From Cryobacterium ruanii (lineage in GTDB: Bacteria; Actinomycetota; Actinomycetes; Actinomycetales; Microbacteriaceae), in contig NZ_SOHK01000008.1 in assembly GCF_004404055.1 (NCBI RefSeq), forward strand, positions 410-42,631: 42,222 nt of DNA. The letters run 5' to 3'. Under the pieces are notes generated by a model, which was not told the DNA's origin, did no database searches, and saw nothing but the letters and a program-made list of their open reading frames with translations. Positions 23,469 to 32,514 of the stretch are shown here, in pieces (position 1 is the stretch's first letter; the number at the start of each line of letters is the position of its first letter). The position numbers and the translations under genes are program-made.

Positions 23469-26400
23469 ATGCAACCGAGAGTCACCGCCATCCTTGTCGC
23501 CCGAAACGGCGCGAAACACCTTGAGCGAACTCTCAGGGCGCTATCGCTGCAGACCCGCCAACCCGACATTGTCATTACCGTGGACTGCGGCTCGAGCGAT
23601 GCGACCGCGAAGATGCTCGCCGACTTCGGACCGACGCAGTTCATCGCCTCGGACGCAGACCTGAACTTCGGGCAGGCGATTACCGCCGCCGTGCGCGTGA
23701 CGACACCGCCCACGCACGATCGCGAGCTGCTCTGGCTGCTCGCACAGGACAGCGCGCCCGAACCGAACGCCCTCGAAATACTCGTCGACGCGCTCGAGAT
23801 CGCTCCATCTGTGGCCGTCGCCGGACCCAAGGTGATGGAGTGGATCGCCGGCGAATACATCCACAACTTCGGCGAATCGATGACGCCGAGTGGCGCCACC
23901 GTCACCCTGGTCGAAAGTGAACTCGACCAGGGCCAGCACGACGGCCTGAGCGACGTGCTCGCCGTCAGCGCCGGTGGCATGCTCGTGCGCCACACCGTCT
24001 GGGAACAGCTTGGCGGGTTCGACCCGGCCCTTTCGGTCGTTGACGACTCACTTGACTTCTGCGTGCGCGTGCGCCTGGCCGGCCATCGCGTGTCGGTCGT
24101 TCCGGCCGCCCGCGTCGCGTCGGCCGGTGACGGTGTCGCCGGGCCGAACCAGTCTTCCCGGGGCCGGCTGCGCCGCCGCCGGGTGCGGGCCGAACGCTCA
24201 GCGCAATTGCATCGACGCCTGGTCTACGCGCCTGCCGGGGCCCTGGTCTTTCACTGGCTGTCGCTGCTGCCACTCGCCTTCCTGCGCTCAATCGGCCAAC
24301 TGCTGCGCAAGGAACCCGGCGCGATCGTTGGGGAATTCTCGGCCGCGTTCGGCGCAGCCTTCAACGGCATGCGCGTCGGCAACGCTCGCCGCGCCTTCGC
24401 CAAGACCCGCACGCTCGGCTGGGATGCTATCTCCACCCTGCGGGTTCCCTCGGCCGAAGTGCGTCGACGCCACTCGCTCAAGCGGGAAGCGAGCCTGTTC
24501 GGCCTGCACGGCGAACGCCCCGAAATTCGCTTCTTCTCCGGCGGCGGCGCCTGGACCATGTTGGCCGCTGCCGTCGTGGGCATCATCATGATGGTGCCGC
24601 TGCTCGGCGCCGACACCCTCACCGGCGGCGGAGTGCTGCCGCTTTCGCCGAGCCTGCCCGAACTGTGGGCGAGCGTCGGCTACGGCTGGCGCGACCTGGG
24701 GCTCGGCTTCGTCGGCGCGGCTGATCCGTTCGGCGCGGTCGTCGCCGTGCTCGGCTCGATCGCGTTCTGGTCGCCGTCGTTCGCCCTTGTGCTGGTCTAC
24801 GCGCTCGCTTTTCCGCTCGCTGCCGTCGGCGCGTGGATGGGCGCGTCCCGCCTGACCGACCGCGGCAGCCTGCGAGCCCTGGTGGCCGTCCTCTGGGTGC
24901 TCGCCCCGACCTTCCTGATTGCCCTCGCCGACGGTCGCCCGGCCGCGATCCTCGTGCACCTGCTGCTGCCGTGGCTGTTCTTCGCCTGGTTTGCCGCCGC
25001 GCGCACCTGGTCGGCGTCGGCATCCGCTGCCCTGCTGTTCGCGGCGGTCGTGGCCTGCGCGCCGTCGCTGGCCCCGGCCCTGCTCGTGGTCTGGGCGCTC
25101 AGCGTGGCCGTCGCCGGCCGCCGCGTGATGCGCTTCATCGGCATCCCGCTGCCGGCGCTCGCGCTCGCGCTGCCCCTTATTGCCGACCAGGGCCTGCGCG
25201 GAAGCTGGCTGGACCTCATCGCCGACCCGGGCCTGCCCGTGCCAAGCGCCCACGCTCCCAGCCTGCAACTGCTGCTCGGTCTGCCAGGCTCCGACGGCTG
25301 GGCCGGGGTACTCGACCGGTTCGGGGTCGTCGGCCTCGACCCGCAGCTGTTTGTGCCCATTCTGCTCGCACCGTTCGCCGTGCTCGCCCTGCTCGCGCTG
25401 CTGCTGCCCGGCGCGCGCCTCGCAGGCGGCGCCTGGCTCGTGGCGCTGCTCGGATTCGGCACCGCCCTCGCCGCCAACCAGCTCGTGCTCGCCGCGATCG
25501 GTGCCGAACCGGTGCGCGTCTGGACCGGCGCCGGCCTCAGCCTGTACTGGCTCGGCCTGGTCGGTGCCCTCGTCATCGGCCTGCGCTCCCTGCACCGTTT
25601 CGCGTCGACGCCCGGAGTGGTCGCTGCCCTCGCCCTGACCGTCGTCGTGCTGCCCCTCCTCGCGTCGCTGCACCTCGGCACCGCCGCCGTGCGCAAGGGC
25701 ACCGGGCAGACCCAGCCGGCTTTCGTCGCCGCTGAAGCCCAGATCGACCCCCGGGTCGGCACCCTGCAACTCGTTCCGCAGGCTGACGGCGGCCTGCTCG
25801 CCACGATCGAGCGTGGCATCGGCGCCACCCTAAACCAGCAATCCACCCTCGACAGCACCGACCAGACTGTCAGCGCCCGTGAGAAAGCGCTCGCGGAGCT
25901 CGCCGGCAACCTGGCCTCACGCAGCGGGCTCGAGACCAGCGCGGATCTGGCCGAGTTCGGCATCCGCTTCATCGTGCTGCAGCCGGCCGAAACCAGCGTT
26001 GATGCTGCCGACACTGCCCTGCGCACCGAAACGGCCCTCGACGGCAACGCGGCACTGGCCCCGGTCGGCGACACCGAGTTCGGCCGGCTGTGGCAGTTCG
26101 GTGAAACGGATGCTGCCGCCTCCACCCCGATTCCGGCTCGCGCCGGCGGCGTTTTCGGTCTCGTGACCCTGCTGATCGTCCTTGCCGTGGTGGGCAGCGC
26201 CGTGCTGCTGTCGCTTCCGATCGGCGCCGGACGCGAAGCCGTGCGGCAGGCCAACCGCGATGCGATTCGCCGGGCGGCCCGCGCCGACGCGAGACAGAAG
26301 CCGAAACGCGTGCGGCGGTCGAAGGTTGTCTCTGACCTCGATGCCGATCTGGACGTGCCGCTCGGCACCGACCTCGAAGCAGACCTCGCCATCGACCGGA

Positions 26401-26558
26401 AAAGCGGTGTCGGCACCGGGCTGGAATCCACCGACGGGTCCACCGATGACGTTGCTGCCGAGCCGGCGGAGTCCGGTGCAGTCGAGACCGCGGGCGCCGA
26501 GCCCAGGTCTGCCAACCCCGCTGCCGCGGAGCCCGTGGAGGACGACAATGCCCGATAG
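23469..26558 (+). CDS. Giant membrane glycosyltransferase: GT2 domain fused to a polytopic membrane domain
   Basis: A 1029-residue protein. Residues 1-250 are a GT2 domain: RVTAILVARNGAKHLERTL, VDCGSSDATAK, and WLLAQDSAPEPNALE (the acidic nucleotide/metal site near 95). From about 260 to 730 there are a dozen or so hydrophobic segments. Residues 740-880 look extracytoplasmic. A last helix near 895-915 is followed by a basic then very acidic tail full of Asp and Glu. This architecture is familiar beside whiB2 in Microbacteriaceae. The DUF5719 gene overlaps its 3' end by 11 bases, so the two products probably work together in the envelope. Neither the sugar nor the acceptor is known. Confidence 0.85.
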   Translation: MQPRVTAILVARNGAKHLERTLRALSLQTRQPDIVITVDCGSSDATAKMLADFGPTQFIASDADLNFGQAITAAVRVTTPPTHDRELLWLLAQDSAPEPNALEILVDALEIAPSVAVAGPKVMEWIAGEYIHNFGESMTPSGATVTLVESELDQGQHDGLSDVLAVSAGGMLVRHTVWEQLGGFDPALSVVDDSLDFCVRVRLAGHRVSVVPAARVASAGDGVAGPNQSSRGRLRRRRVRAERSAQLHRRLVYAPAGALVFHWLSLLPLAFLRSIGQLLRKEPGAIVGEFSAAFGAAFNGMRVGNARRAFAKTRTLGWDAISTLRVPSAEVRRRHSLKREASLFGLHGERPEIRFFSGGGAWTMLAAAVVGIIMMVPLLGADTLTGGGVLPLSPSLPELWASVGYGWRDLGLGFVGAADPFGAVVAVLGSIAFWSPSFALVLVYALAFPLAAVGAWMGASRLTDRGSLRALVAVLWVLAPTFLIALADGRPAAILVHLLLPWLFFAWFAAARTWSASASAALLFAAVVACAPSLAPALLVVWALSVAVAGRRVMRFIGIPLPALALALPLIADQGLRGSWLDLIADPGLPVPSAHAPSLQLLLGLPGSDGWAGVLDRFGVVGLDPQLFVPILLAPFAVLALLALLLPGARLAGGAWLVALLGFGTALAANQLVLAAIGAEPVRVWTGAGLSLYWLGLVGALVIGLRSLHRFASTPGVVAALALTVVVLPLLASLHLGTAAVRKGTGQTQPAFVAAEAQIDPRVGTLQLVPQADGGLLATIERGIGATLNQQSTLDSTDQTVSAREKALAELAGNLASRSGLETSADLAEFGIRFIVLQPAETSVDAADTALRTETALDGNAALAPVGDTEFGRLWQFGETDAAASTPIPARAGGVFGLVTLLIVLAVVGSAVLLSLPIGAGREAVRQANRDAIRRAARADARQKPKRVRRSKVVSDLDADLDVPLGTDLEADLAIDRKSGVGTGLESTDGSTDDVAAEPAESGAVETAGAEPRSANPAAAEPVEDDNAR

Positions 26559-28005
26559 AAGACAACTCGCCCGCATCGGCGGCCGGGCCGGACGCGGTGT
26601 GCTTGGCCTTGTCGGCATCGCCGTCGTTGTCGCGACTCTTGGCGCGGCCGCCCTGGTGACGCTGCCGAGCATTGAACGTGACCCGCAATCGAGCGAGATC
26701 GAGCCGCTACCGAGCGAGCAGCAGCGGGTCTGCCCCGGACCGGTGATGACCCTGGCCGAGGATTCGACGCAGGCGCAGGCGGCGTCGAGTGTGGGGGCGG
26801 CATCCGCTGTGTATGGTGCGGTCGACGCTCTCGCACTGGAGCAGATTCGGCCGCAGGTGACCGAGATCAGCGCGGTCGACGATTCGAACAGCCGGCAGCC
26901 GCCGCTGCTGCTGACCGTGCCCGTGGAGGATGGCGCTTCGCTGCCGCCGCTCGTGGCCGGCAGCCAGTCGCAGGTCGCCGCGACCGACACCATCGGCGGG
27001 CTCGCCGTCGCCGCGTGCGCCGAGGCGGTCAGCGACAGCTGGATCGTCGGCGGCTCCACCGACATCGGGCGCACGAGCCTGCTGCTGCTGAGCAACCCGA
27101 CCACCGTGCTCGCGACGGTGGACGTGACCGTCTCCGGTGAGAGCGGCCTCGTCGACGCGCCCGGCGCGACGGGCATTCTGGTGCAGCCGGGCGAGCAGCG
27201 GGTCATCTCGCTCGCCGGCCTCGCCCCGAACCTGAAGTCACCGGTGCTGCACGTGCAGTCGCGCGGCGGGCAGGTGGCGGCGTCGCTCGAGCAGAGCAGC
27301 ATCCGCGGCATTGAACCGGGCGGGGTCGAGATTATCGGCACGACCGCGACCCCCGCCACGAACCAGATCATTGCCGGGGTTCGCGTCATGGCGGCCGTGA
27401 CCGAGGAGACCGTGACAACGGGCGAGGGCTTCAACGCCGACACCCCGTCGATTCGGGTATTCGTACCGGGTTCCGTCGCGGCGACCGTGCAGATCGGCGT
27501 GACGAGCGCCGACGGAACCGCTGAGGGAACGTCATCGCAGGTGGAGGTTGAGCCCGGGATCGCCACGGAGATTCCGCTCGCGCCGTTGGCCGTTGGCAGC
27601 TTCTCGGTGCAGCTGCGCTCCGACGAGCCGATCGTCGCGGCTGCCCGCACGGCCACCGACAGCGCGGGCGGCAAGGACTTCGGCTGGTTCTCGGCGTCGG
27701 CGCCGCTCGAAGGATCGTTTGCGGTCGCAGTGGCCGACGGCCCGTCGCCGACCCTGCACCTCGTCAACAGCCGGGCAGCGGATGCCTTGCTCACCCTCAC
27801 GCCGTCCAACGGCACCTCGGTGGAACTTCGGGTTAGCGCCGGGGCCAGCGCCACGGTGCCACTGTCGAGCGGAGCCGTCTACGTCGTGAGCGGAGGCGCG
27901 CAACTATGGGCGCTCGTCGACTACTCCGGCGATGGAGTGCTGTCGTCGTTCGCGCTGAACCCGCCCGGGCCGCTGGCTTCGTCGATTCAGGTCTACACGC
28001 ACTAG
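26548..28005 (+). CDS. DUF5719 secreted/anchored envelope protein
   Basis: A 485-residue protein. A basic N-terminus and one helix (VLGLVGIAVVVATLGAAALV near residue 20) indicate export with membrane anchoring. The rest is Ala/Val/Ser-rich with beta-type repeats. These include three stretches of about 100 residues, each moving from a strand-like core to phrases such as LLLLSNPTTVLATVDVTVSG and VRVFVPG-type segments, which resemble stacked beta-sandwich domains. The start is ATG 26548 with GGAGG seven bases upstream, inside the preceding gene. DUF5719 proteins are known from actinobacteria, mostly beside this glycosyltransferase, but have no assigned function. I infer a structural or scaffolding partner of the transferase. 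Confidence 0.78.
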   Translation: MPDRRQLARIGGRAGRGVLGLVGIAVVVATLGAAALVTLPSIERDPQSSEIEPLPSEQQRVCPGPVMTLAEDSTQAQAASSVGAASAVYGAVDALALEQIRPQVTEISAVDDSNSRQPPLLLTVPVEDGASLPPLVAGSQSQVAATDTIGGLAVAACAEAVSDSWIVGGSTDIGRTSLLLLSNPTTVLATVDVTVSGESGLVDAPGATGILVQPGEQRVISLAGLAPNLKSPVLHVQSRGGQVAASLEQSSIRGIEPGGVEIIGTTATPATNQIIAGVRVMAAVTEETVTTGEGFNADTPSIRVFVPGSVAATVQIGVTSADGTAEGTSSQVEVEPGIATEIPLAPLAVGSFSVQLRSDEPIVAAARTATDSAGGKDFGWFSASAPLEGSFAVAVADGPSPTLHLVNSRAADALLTLTPSNGTSVELRVSAGASATVPLSSGAVYVVSGGAQLWALVDYSGDGVLSSFALNPPGPLASSIQVYTH

Positions 28006-28022
28006 TCCCTCTTCTTATATGG

Positions 28023-28038
28023 GGCCCGGGCCCGGAAC
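28023..28038 (+). repeat. GGGCCCGGAAC palindromic-repeat copy
   Basis: The 13-base core CCGGGCCCGGAAC (28026-28038) is identical to a stretch in the epimerase insert at 29213-29225, and a related GGCCCGGAAC sits after ahcY near 42026. Located in the gap between the DUF5719 gene and the MTA phosphorylase gene. It may be a small REP-like element. Confidence 0.5.
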
Positions 28039-28128
28039 GCGTGAGGGGGTCCGCGGGCGGGTGTCCGGGGGTACGCAGGTTTCGATGGCACACTGAATAT
28101 TCGATTTGTAACCCGCTGGGAGCCGCTT

Positions 28129-29010
28129 GTGACACCTGACCCGACTGCCTCGTTGGTCGACCCGACCGCGCGCGCGGAGATCGCCGTGATCGGCGGCTCC
28201 GGACTCTACGAGCTCCTCGACCCAGCCGGCGCCGTGACGCACCAGGTACCGACGCCGTATGGAACCGCCCCGGTCACGATCGGCCTGCGCGCCGGTCGCC
28301 GTGTCGCGTTCCTTCCCCGACACGGCAGCGGACACAGCGTGGCCCCACACCTGATCAATTATCGCGCCAATATCTGGGCGCTCGCCTCGATCGGTGTGCG
28401 CGCGATCATCTCATCCTCGGCGGTGGGCGGCGTCACTCCGGAGTATCCGCCGGGCGTGCTCGTCGTCACCGATCAGTTCATCGATCGCACCAATGGCCGG
28501 CCCGACACCTTCTACGACCGGGAATCGGTGCAGCATCTCTCCGCCGCCGACCCGTTCGACCCGGCGCTGCGCGGGTACGCCCTGGGCGCGCTCGAGGACC
28601 TCGGCGAGAATTTCGCGCCCACCGGAACCGTTGTCGTCATCCAGGGACCGCGGTTCTCGACCCGGGCAGAGTCGGTCTGGTTCCGGTCGATCGGCGCGCA
28701 CATCGTCAATATGACCGCCTATCCCGAGATCGTGCTGGCCGGCGAGCTCAACATGGGCACGGTCAACGTCTCTTTCGTGACCGACGCGGACGCCGGTCTC
28801 GCGTCGGTGCCTGGCGGCACGACCCGCGAAACGGATGCCGTCACCGCCTCGTCCGTGTTCCGTCGCCTCAGCGACGCCCAGCCGCGCATCCTGGCCGCGA
28901 TCGACGGGATCCTGCGTGCCCTGCCGACCGACTTTGCCTCGCGCGAGCTGATCGACCCGGCCCAGGTAGACGCCGTGCTCGCGCGCGCCGTGGTGTCAGA
29001 CATCTCATGA
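28129..29010 (+). CDS. mtnP: S-methyl-5'-thioadenosine phosphorylase (MTAP/PNP family 2)
   Basis: A 293-residue trimeric-type phosphorylase: MTA plus phosphate gives 5-methylthioribose-1-phosphate plus adenine. AVIGGSGLYELLD at the start, RHGSGHSVAPHLINYRANI near residue 64 (phosphate and ribose binding), and IVNMTAYPEIVLAGELNMG near 195 are diagnostic of family 2. Start GTG 28129 follows GGGAG seven bases upstream. The stop overlaps the epimerase start by 4 bases. The Mycobacterium tuberculosis counterpart is Rv0535, also followed by an epimerase (Rv0536). In this locus the product may feed a methylthio-sugar pathway rather than only methionine salvage. PNP activity on purine nucleosides is a possible alternative. 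Confidence 0.88.
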   Translation: MTPDPTASLVDPTARAEIAVIGGSGLYELLDPAGAVTHQVPTPYGTAPVTIGLRAGRRVAFLPRHGSGHSVAPHLINYRANIWALASIGVRAIISSSAVGGVTPEYPPGVLVVTDQFIDRTNGRPDTFYDRESVQHLSAADPFDPALRGYALGALEDLGENFAPTGTVVVIQGPRFSTRAESVWFRSIGAHIVNMTAYPEIVLAGELNMGTVNVSFVTDADAGLASVPGGTTRETDAVTASSVFRRLSDAQPRILAAIDGILRALPTDFASRELIDPAQVDAVLARAVVSDIS

Positions 29011-30269
29011 CCGGCGAACATCTCCTCGTCACCGGGGGTGCCGGCTTCATCGGATCCGCGATCGTCGACGCCGCGCTCGCACGAGGCTATAACGTGCGGG
29101 TGCTCGATTCCTTGCGCGCCGACGTGCACGGCTCTGCGCCGGTACCCCAAACCGTTCCGGGCCCGGGCGCAAGCCCGGAAACCGGGCTCGGGTTAGAACA
29201 TGGGCCCACATTCCGGGCCCGGAACAATGCTCCGGCGGGGCTCGACTTACGGGTCGAGTTCGTGCTCGGCGACGTCACCGACCCGCAGACGGTCGCCCGC
29301 GCCCTCGAAGACATCGACGTGGTCTGCCACCAAGCCGCCAAGGTAGGACTCGGCGTCGACTTCGCCGATGCCCCCGACTACGTGCACAGCAACGAGGTGG
29401 GAACCGCGGTGTTGCTGGCCGCGATGGCGGAGCGGGGCATCCGTCGCCTGGTTTTGGCGTCGTCCATGGTCGTCTACGGCGAGGGCAGTTACCGCGGCCC
29501 GAGCGGATTCACCCGGCCGGGACCGCGGCTCGTGAGCGACCTCGACTCCGGGCAGTTCGACCCGCTCGACCCGGCGACCGGGCAGCCGCTCGAGCCTGTT
29601 CTGGTGAGCGAAACGGATCCGCTCGACCCGCGCAACGTTTACGCGAGCAGCAAACTCGGCCAGGAATACCTCGCCACGGCGTGGGCCCGCTCGACCGGTG
29701 GGCGCGTCGCCGCGCTGCGATACCACAATGTGTATGGCCCGGGCATGCCGCAGAACACGCCGTATGCGGGGGTGGCCTCGTTGTTTCGCTCGGCGATCGA
29801 GCGCGGTGAGGCTCCGCGTGTCTACGAGGACGGCGGGCAGCGCCGCGACTTCGTGCACGTACGTGATGTGGCCGCTGCCAACATCGCCGCGCTCGAGTTC
29901 ACCGCGTTCGACTGGGTGCCGCGATCGGTCAGGCGACCGGCTATGACGGATGCTGCCGCCCCTGCTACGCCGGATCCTGCTTCACCCCCGCAGACCGCGC
30001 ATTCCCATTCGGGAGTATTCCGCCCGTTCAACGTCGGCAGCGGAATCGTGCACACCATCGGCGACATGGCGAGAGCCCTCGCCGAGGCGTCCGGCGGCCT
30101 GGATCCGATCGTGACCGGACAATACCGACTCGGCGATGTGCGGCATATCACCGCATCCTCGGAGCGCCTGCGCCACGAACTCGGCTGGTCGGCCCAGGTA
30201 TCCTTCGAGCAAGGCATGGTCGAGTTCGCCACGGCACCCCTGCGCGCCGCCGTGACCCGGCGTGCATAA
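29007..30269 (+). CDS. NAD-dependent nucleotide-sugar epimerase/dehydratase (extended SDR)
   Basis: A 420-residue extended SDR, longer than usual (about 320-350). LLVTGGAGFIGSAIVDAAL binds NAD, LASSMVVYGEG near residue 151 supplies the Ser, and NVYASSKLGQEYL near 210 the Tyr-x-x-x-Lys pair. RYHNVYGPGMPQNTPYAG follows. Residues 50-73 are encoded by a 72-bp palindromic repeat inserted in frame (29154-29225). A second Pro/Ala-rich insert lies near 312-335. The homolog in the M. tuberculosis MTX locus is Rv0536 (GalE3). I infer C3 epimerisation turning NDP-5-methylthioribose into NDP-5-methylthioxylose. An ordinary UDP-hexose epimerase is the alternative. The gene is coupled to the MTAP gene by ATGA. 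Confidence 0.85.
   Translation: MTGEHLLVTGGAGFIGSAIVDAALARGYNVRVLDSLRADVHGSAPVPQTVPGPGASPETGLGLEHGPTFRARNNAPAGLDLRVEFVLGDVTDPQTVARALEDIDVVCHQAAKVGLGVDFADAPDYVHSNEVGTAVLLAAMAERGIRRLVLASSMVVYGEGSYRGPSGFTRPGPRLVSDLDSGQFDPLDPATGQPLEPVLVSETDPLDPRNVYASSKLGQEYLATAWARSTGGRVAALRYHNVYGPGMPQNTPYAGVASLFRSAIERGEAPRVYEDGGQRRDFVHVRDVAAANIAALEFTAFDWVPRSVRRPAMTDAAAPATPDPASPPQTAHSHSGVFRPFNVGSGIVHTIGDMARALAEASGGLDPIVTGQYRLGDVRHITASSERLRHELGWSAQVSFEQGMVEFATAPLRAAVTRRA
29154..29225 (+). repeat. 72-bp palindromic repeat inserted in frame in the epimerase gene
   Basis: GTTCCGGGCCCGG at 29154-29166 is exactly complementary to CCGGGCCCGGAAC at 29213-29225, and the interior holds further G/C palindromes such as TGGGCCCA. 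The block starts on a codon boundary and is 24 codons long, so it lengthens the protein without a frameshift. Its core also occurs at 28026-28038 outside any gene. Confidence 0.65.
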
Positions 30270-30367
30270 CTGCGCAGATTTCAGAAGAAGAGTGTGAAAT
30301 TCACTATCCGAAAACGACGGGTCACCGCAACCAATCTCAGCGGATTTGAACGAAAAACTGCGCAGTT
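30268..30367. other. Convergent gap bounded by AACTGCGCAG repeats
   Basis: AACTGCGCAG (30268-30277) and AACTGCGCAGTT (30356-30367, a perfect palindrome) bracket about 80 bases of lower-GC DNA that also holds the palindrome GTGAAATTCAC (30294-30304). It lies between the stops of the epimerase and the histidine kinase. It might terminate both transcripts or be a protein-binding site. No gene is seen. Confidence 0.35.
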
Positions 30368-30418
30368 CTGAGTAACGCCCTGGCTATCGGGCGCACGCTG
30401 GCGGCCGCCAGGTAGCGA

Positions 30419-31570
30419 TCACCCCAGTGGATGCTGCGGCAGCAGCAACTCAAACCGGCAGCCGTCCCCCACATTGGTCACGGTCACCTGCCCAGCATGG
30501 GCCCGCACGATTCCCTCGACGATCGCGAGCCCCAACCCGGCGCCGCCGCTTTGACCGGCCCCGGTTCCCCAGGTGGACGCGGTGCGCGGCTCGCTCGCCC
30601 GCCACCCGGCCTCGAACACCCGGCCGAGGTCCTGCGCGGGAATCCCCCCGGCCGCATCGACGACCGAGATCACCGCCCGCCCGTCGTCGTGCCGGGTGAC
30701 CGAGACGACGATGACGCTCCCGGCCGGGGAATGCTGAATGGCGTTCATGACCAGGTTGCCGACCGCGCGGGCAAGCTCGCGGGCATCCGCTTGCAGGGTG
30801 AGGCCGCGCTCACCCTCGAACCGCAGGTCGAGCGATTTGGCGAGCGCAACCGGCGCGAGGTTGGCGACGATATCGCTGATCAGGTCGTATAGGGCCACTC
30901 GCTCAAAGCTAAGCTTTAGCGCCCCGGCGTGGATCTTGGACAGCTCGAACAGGTCGTCGACCATGCCGCTGAGCCGGTCGACCTGCCCACGAATCTGCAC
31001 GTAATACCGCTCAGGGTCGGGCGTCATGCCGTCTTCGAGGGCCTCGGCCATGGCCCGAATGCCAGCGAGGGGCGTGCGCAGGTCGTGCGAGATCCACGCC
31101 ACGATCTCGCGCCGGGACGTCTCGATGCGCTCCTCCCGCTCACGGGATTCGGTGAGCCGGTCGGTCGTCGCTGCCAGCTCCCCGGCGAGGGTGGCGAATT
31201 CCGTACTCGTATGCCGATCCGGGGATATGACCGATTCGCCCCGACCGATTCTCGCCGTCGCAGCCCGAAAATAGTGGTTGTGGTGCACCAGCGAGCGCAC
31301 CAGCAACGATGCCATGACGAGCGACACGATTCCGGCCACGACCGCAACGGAGTAGAACACGGTCAGGTCGTGCGCTGACAAGTACATGAGCGAAACGACA
31401 ACTGCCGTGCCGCTGACCACCGACACTACCGTCGCGAAGGCGACGACGATGAGCTGCGCCGCGAGCGATCCCCGCGACAGCAGACGCAGCGCAAGCAAAC
31501 CCAGCGCTCCTGCGACGAGCGCACAGCCGAGCGCGATACCGGCAACGGTCGCAAACACGGCCGCACTCAT
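30419..31570 (-). CDS. Membrane sensor histidine kinase
   Basis: About 383 residues. Hydrophobic helices at roughly 5-28, 35-58 and 65-88 have little between them, so sensing is probably within or at the membrane. A short HAMP-like linker follows, then [18 protein letters not shown] (phospho-accepting His), [14 protein letters not shown] (N box), [17 protein letters not shown] (D box) and [14 protein letters not shown] (G box). The start, ATG 31570, shares ATGA with the stop of the response-regulator gene, so the pair is coupled. The longer frame to 31741 runs inside that gene. Signal unknown. The pair sits inside the methylthio-sugar-type cluster and may control it. Confidence 0.9.
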   Translation of the reverse strand: MSAAVFATVAGIALGCALVAGALGLLALRLLSRGSLAAQLIVVAFATVVSVVSGTAVVVSLMYLSAHDLTVFYSVAVVAGIVSLVMASLLVRSLVHHNHYFRAATARIGRGESVISPDRHTSTEFATLAGELAATTDRLTESREREERIETSRREIVAWISHDLRTPLAGIRAMAEALEDGMTPDPERYYVQIRGQVDRLSGMVDDLFELSKIHAGALKLSFERVALYDLISDIVANLAPVALAKSLDLRFEGERGLTLQADARELARAVGNLVMNAIQHSPAGSVIVVSVTRHDDGRAVISVVDAAGGIPAQDLGRVFEAGWRASEPRTASTWGTGAGQSGGAGLGLAIVEGIVRAHAGQVTVTNVGDGCRFELLLPQHPLG

Positions 31571-32337
31571 TCCGCGCCGACCGCTGAGGAATCTGCACCG
31601 GCCCCGAGCGGAACCGGATCGAACCGGTACCCGACGCCCCAGACCGTGTTCACGAGCAGCGGATGTGCCGGGTCGGCCTCGATCTTCTCCCGCAACCGCC
31701 GCACGTGCACGGTGACCGTCGAGAGGTCGCCGAATTCCCACCCCCAGACCGATCGCAGCAGTTCTTCGCGGGTGAGCACCTTCGACGGGCGCCAGATCAG
31801 ATAGGCGAGCAGGTCGAACTCCCGCGCGGTGAGCACGAGCGGCTTGCCGCGCAGTCGAATTTCATGCGCGGCGAGGTTGAGCGAGAACTCGCCAGCGTCG
31901 AGAATCCCTTCCGGAATGGACTCGGTGCCGCTTCGCCGCAGTACCGACTGCACCCGCAGCACGAGTTCCCGCGGCGAGAACGGTTTCACCAGGTAGTCGT
32001 CGGCCCCCGCCTCGAGACCCTCGATGCGGTGTTCCTCCTCACCGAGCGCCGTCAGCATGATCACCGGCAGCGCGCCCCAGTTCACGCGGATACGTCGGCA
32101 CACCTCGATGCCGTCGAGCAGTGGAAGCATGCGGTCGAGCACGACGAGGTCGGGCTGTGCGATTTCGGCCTGGCGCAGTCCGGCGAGCCCGTCAACGGCT
32201 TCGTCGACGATGAAACCGGCGGCGCGCAGGTATTGCCCGACCACCTCGGACACCATCGGATCGTCCTCGATCACGAGCACGCGGCGGCCGGCGAGGGCAT
32301 CCGCTCGGGGCGGCGCAAAATATTGGGAGGGGGACAC
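31567..32337 (-). CDS. OmpR/PhoB-family response regulator
   Basis: A 256-residue regulator. [19 protein letters not shown] supplies the acidic pocket, [17 protein letters not shown] near residue 65 the phosphorylated Asp, and [20 protein letters not shown] plus LVKPFSP the switch Thr region and Lys. The C-terminal winged helix includes [21 protein letters not shown], then [14 protein letters not shown], the recognition helix. It is the first gene of an RR-kinase operon. The GTG at 32337 abuts a GAGGGG run rather than having normal spacing, so the true start is uncertain. The divergent gap to the GT2 gene is about 180 bases. Confidence 0.9.
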   Translation of the reverse strand: MSPSQYFAPPRADALAGRRVLVIEDDPMVSEVVGQYLRAAGFIVDEAVDGLAGLRQAEIAQPDLVVLDRMLPLLDGIEVCRRIRVNWGALPVIMLTALGEEEHRIEGLEAGADDYLVKPFSPRELVLRVQSVLRRSGTESIPEGILDAGEFSLNLAAHEIRLRGKPLVLTAREFDLLAYLIWRPSKVLTREELLRSVWGWEFGDLSTVTVHVRRLREKIEADPAHPLLVNTVWGVGYRFDPVPLGAGADSSAVGAE

Positions 32338-32514
32338 CCCCTCAGACTAGGTGCGCGACCCCGGCACCGCGAAGAAACCCCGACCACCCCGATTCCCCAC
32401 GACCGCCGGTATCCGTCTCGCACGACGATGACTCACACCGACCTCCCAGCTTCTTTCAGTGGTTTGTAACCTCTTTCGCCCCGAAGGCCCAGACCCCCCG
32501 CTTAGGGTCGATTC

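Noticed and set aside
24288..27854. Long minus-strand open frames opposite the giant GT2 and DUF5719 genes
   Set aside because: Their composition (Arg, Gly, Ser, Pro and His-rich, no hydrophobic core) is that of antisense reading in GC-rich coding DNA.
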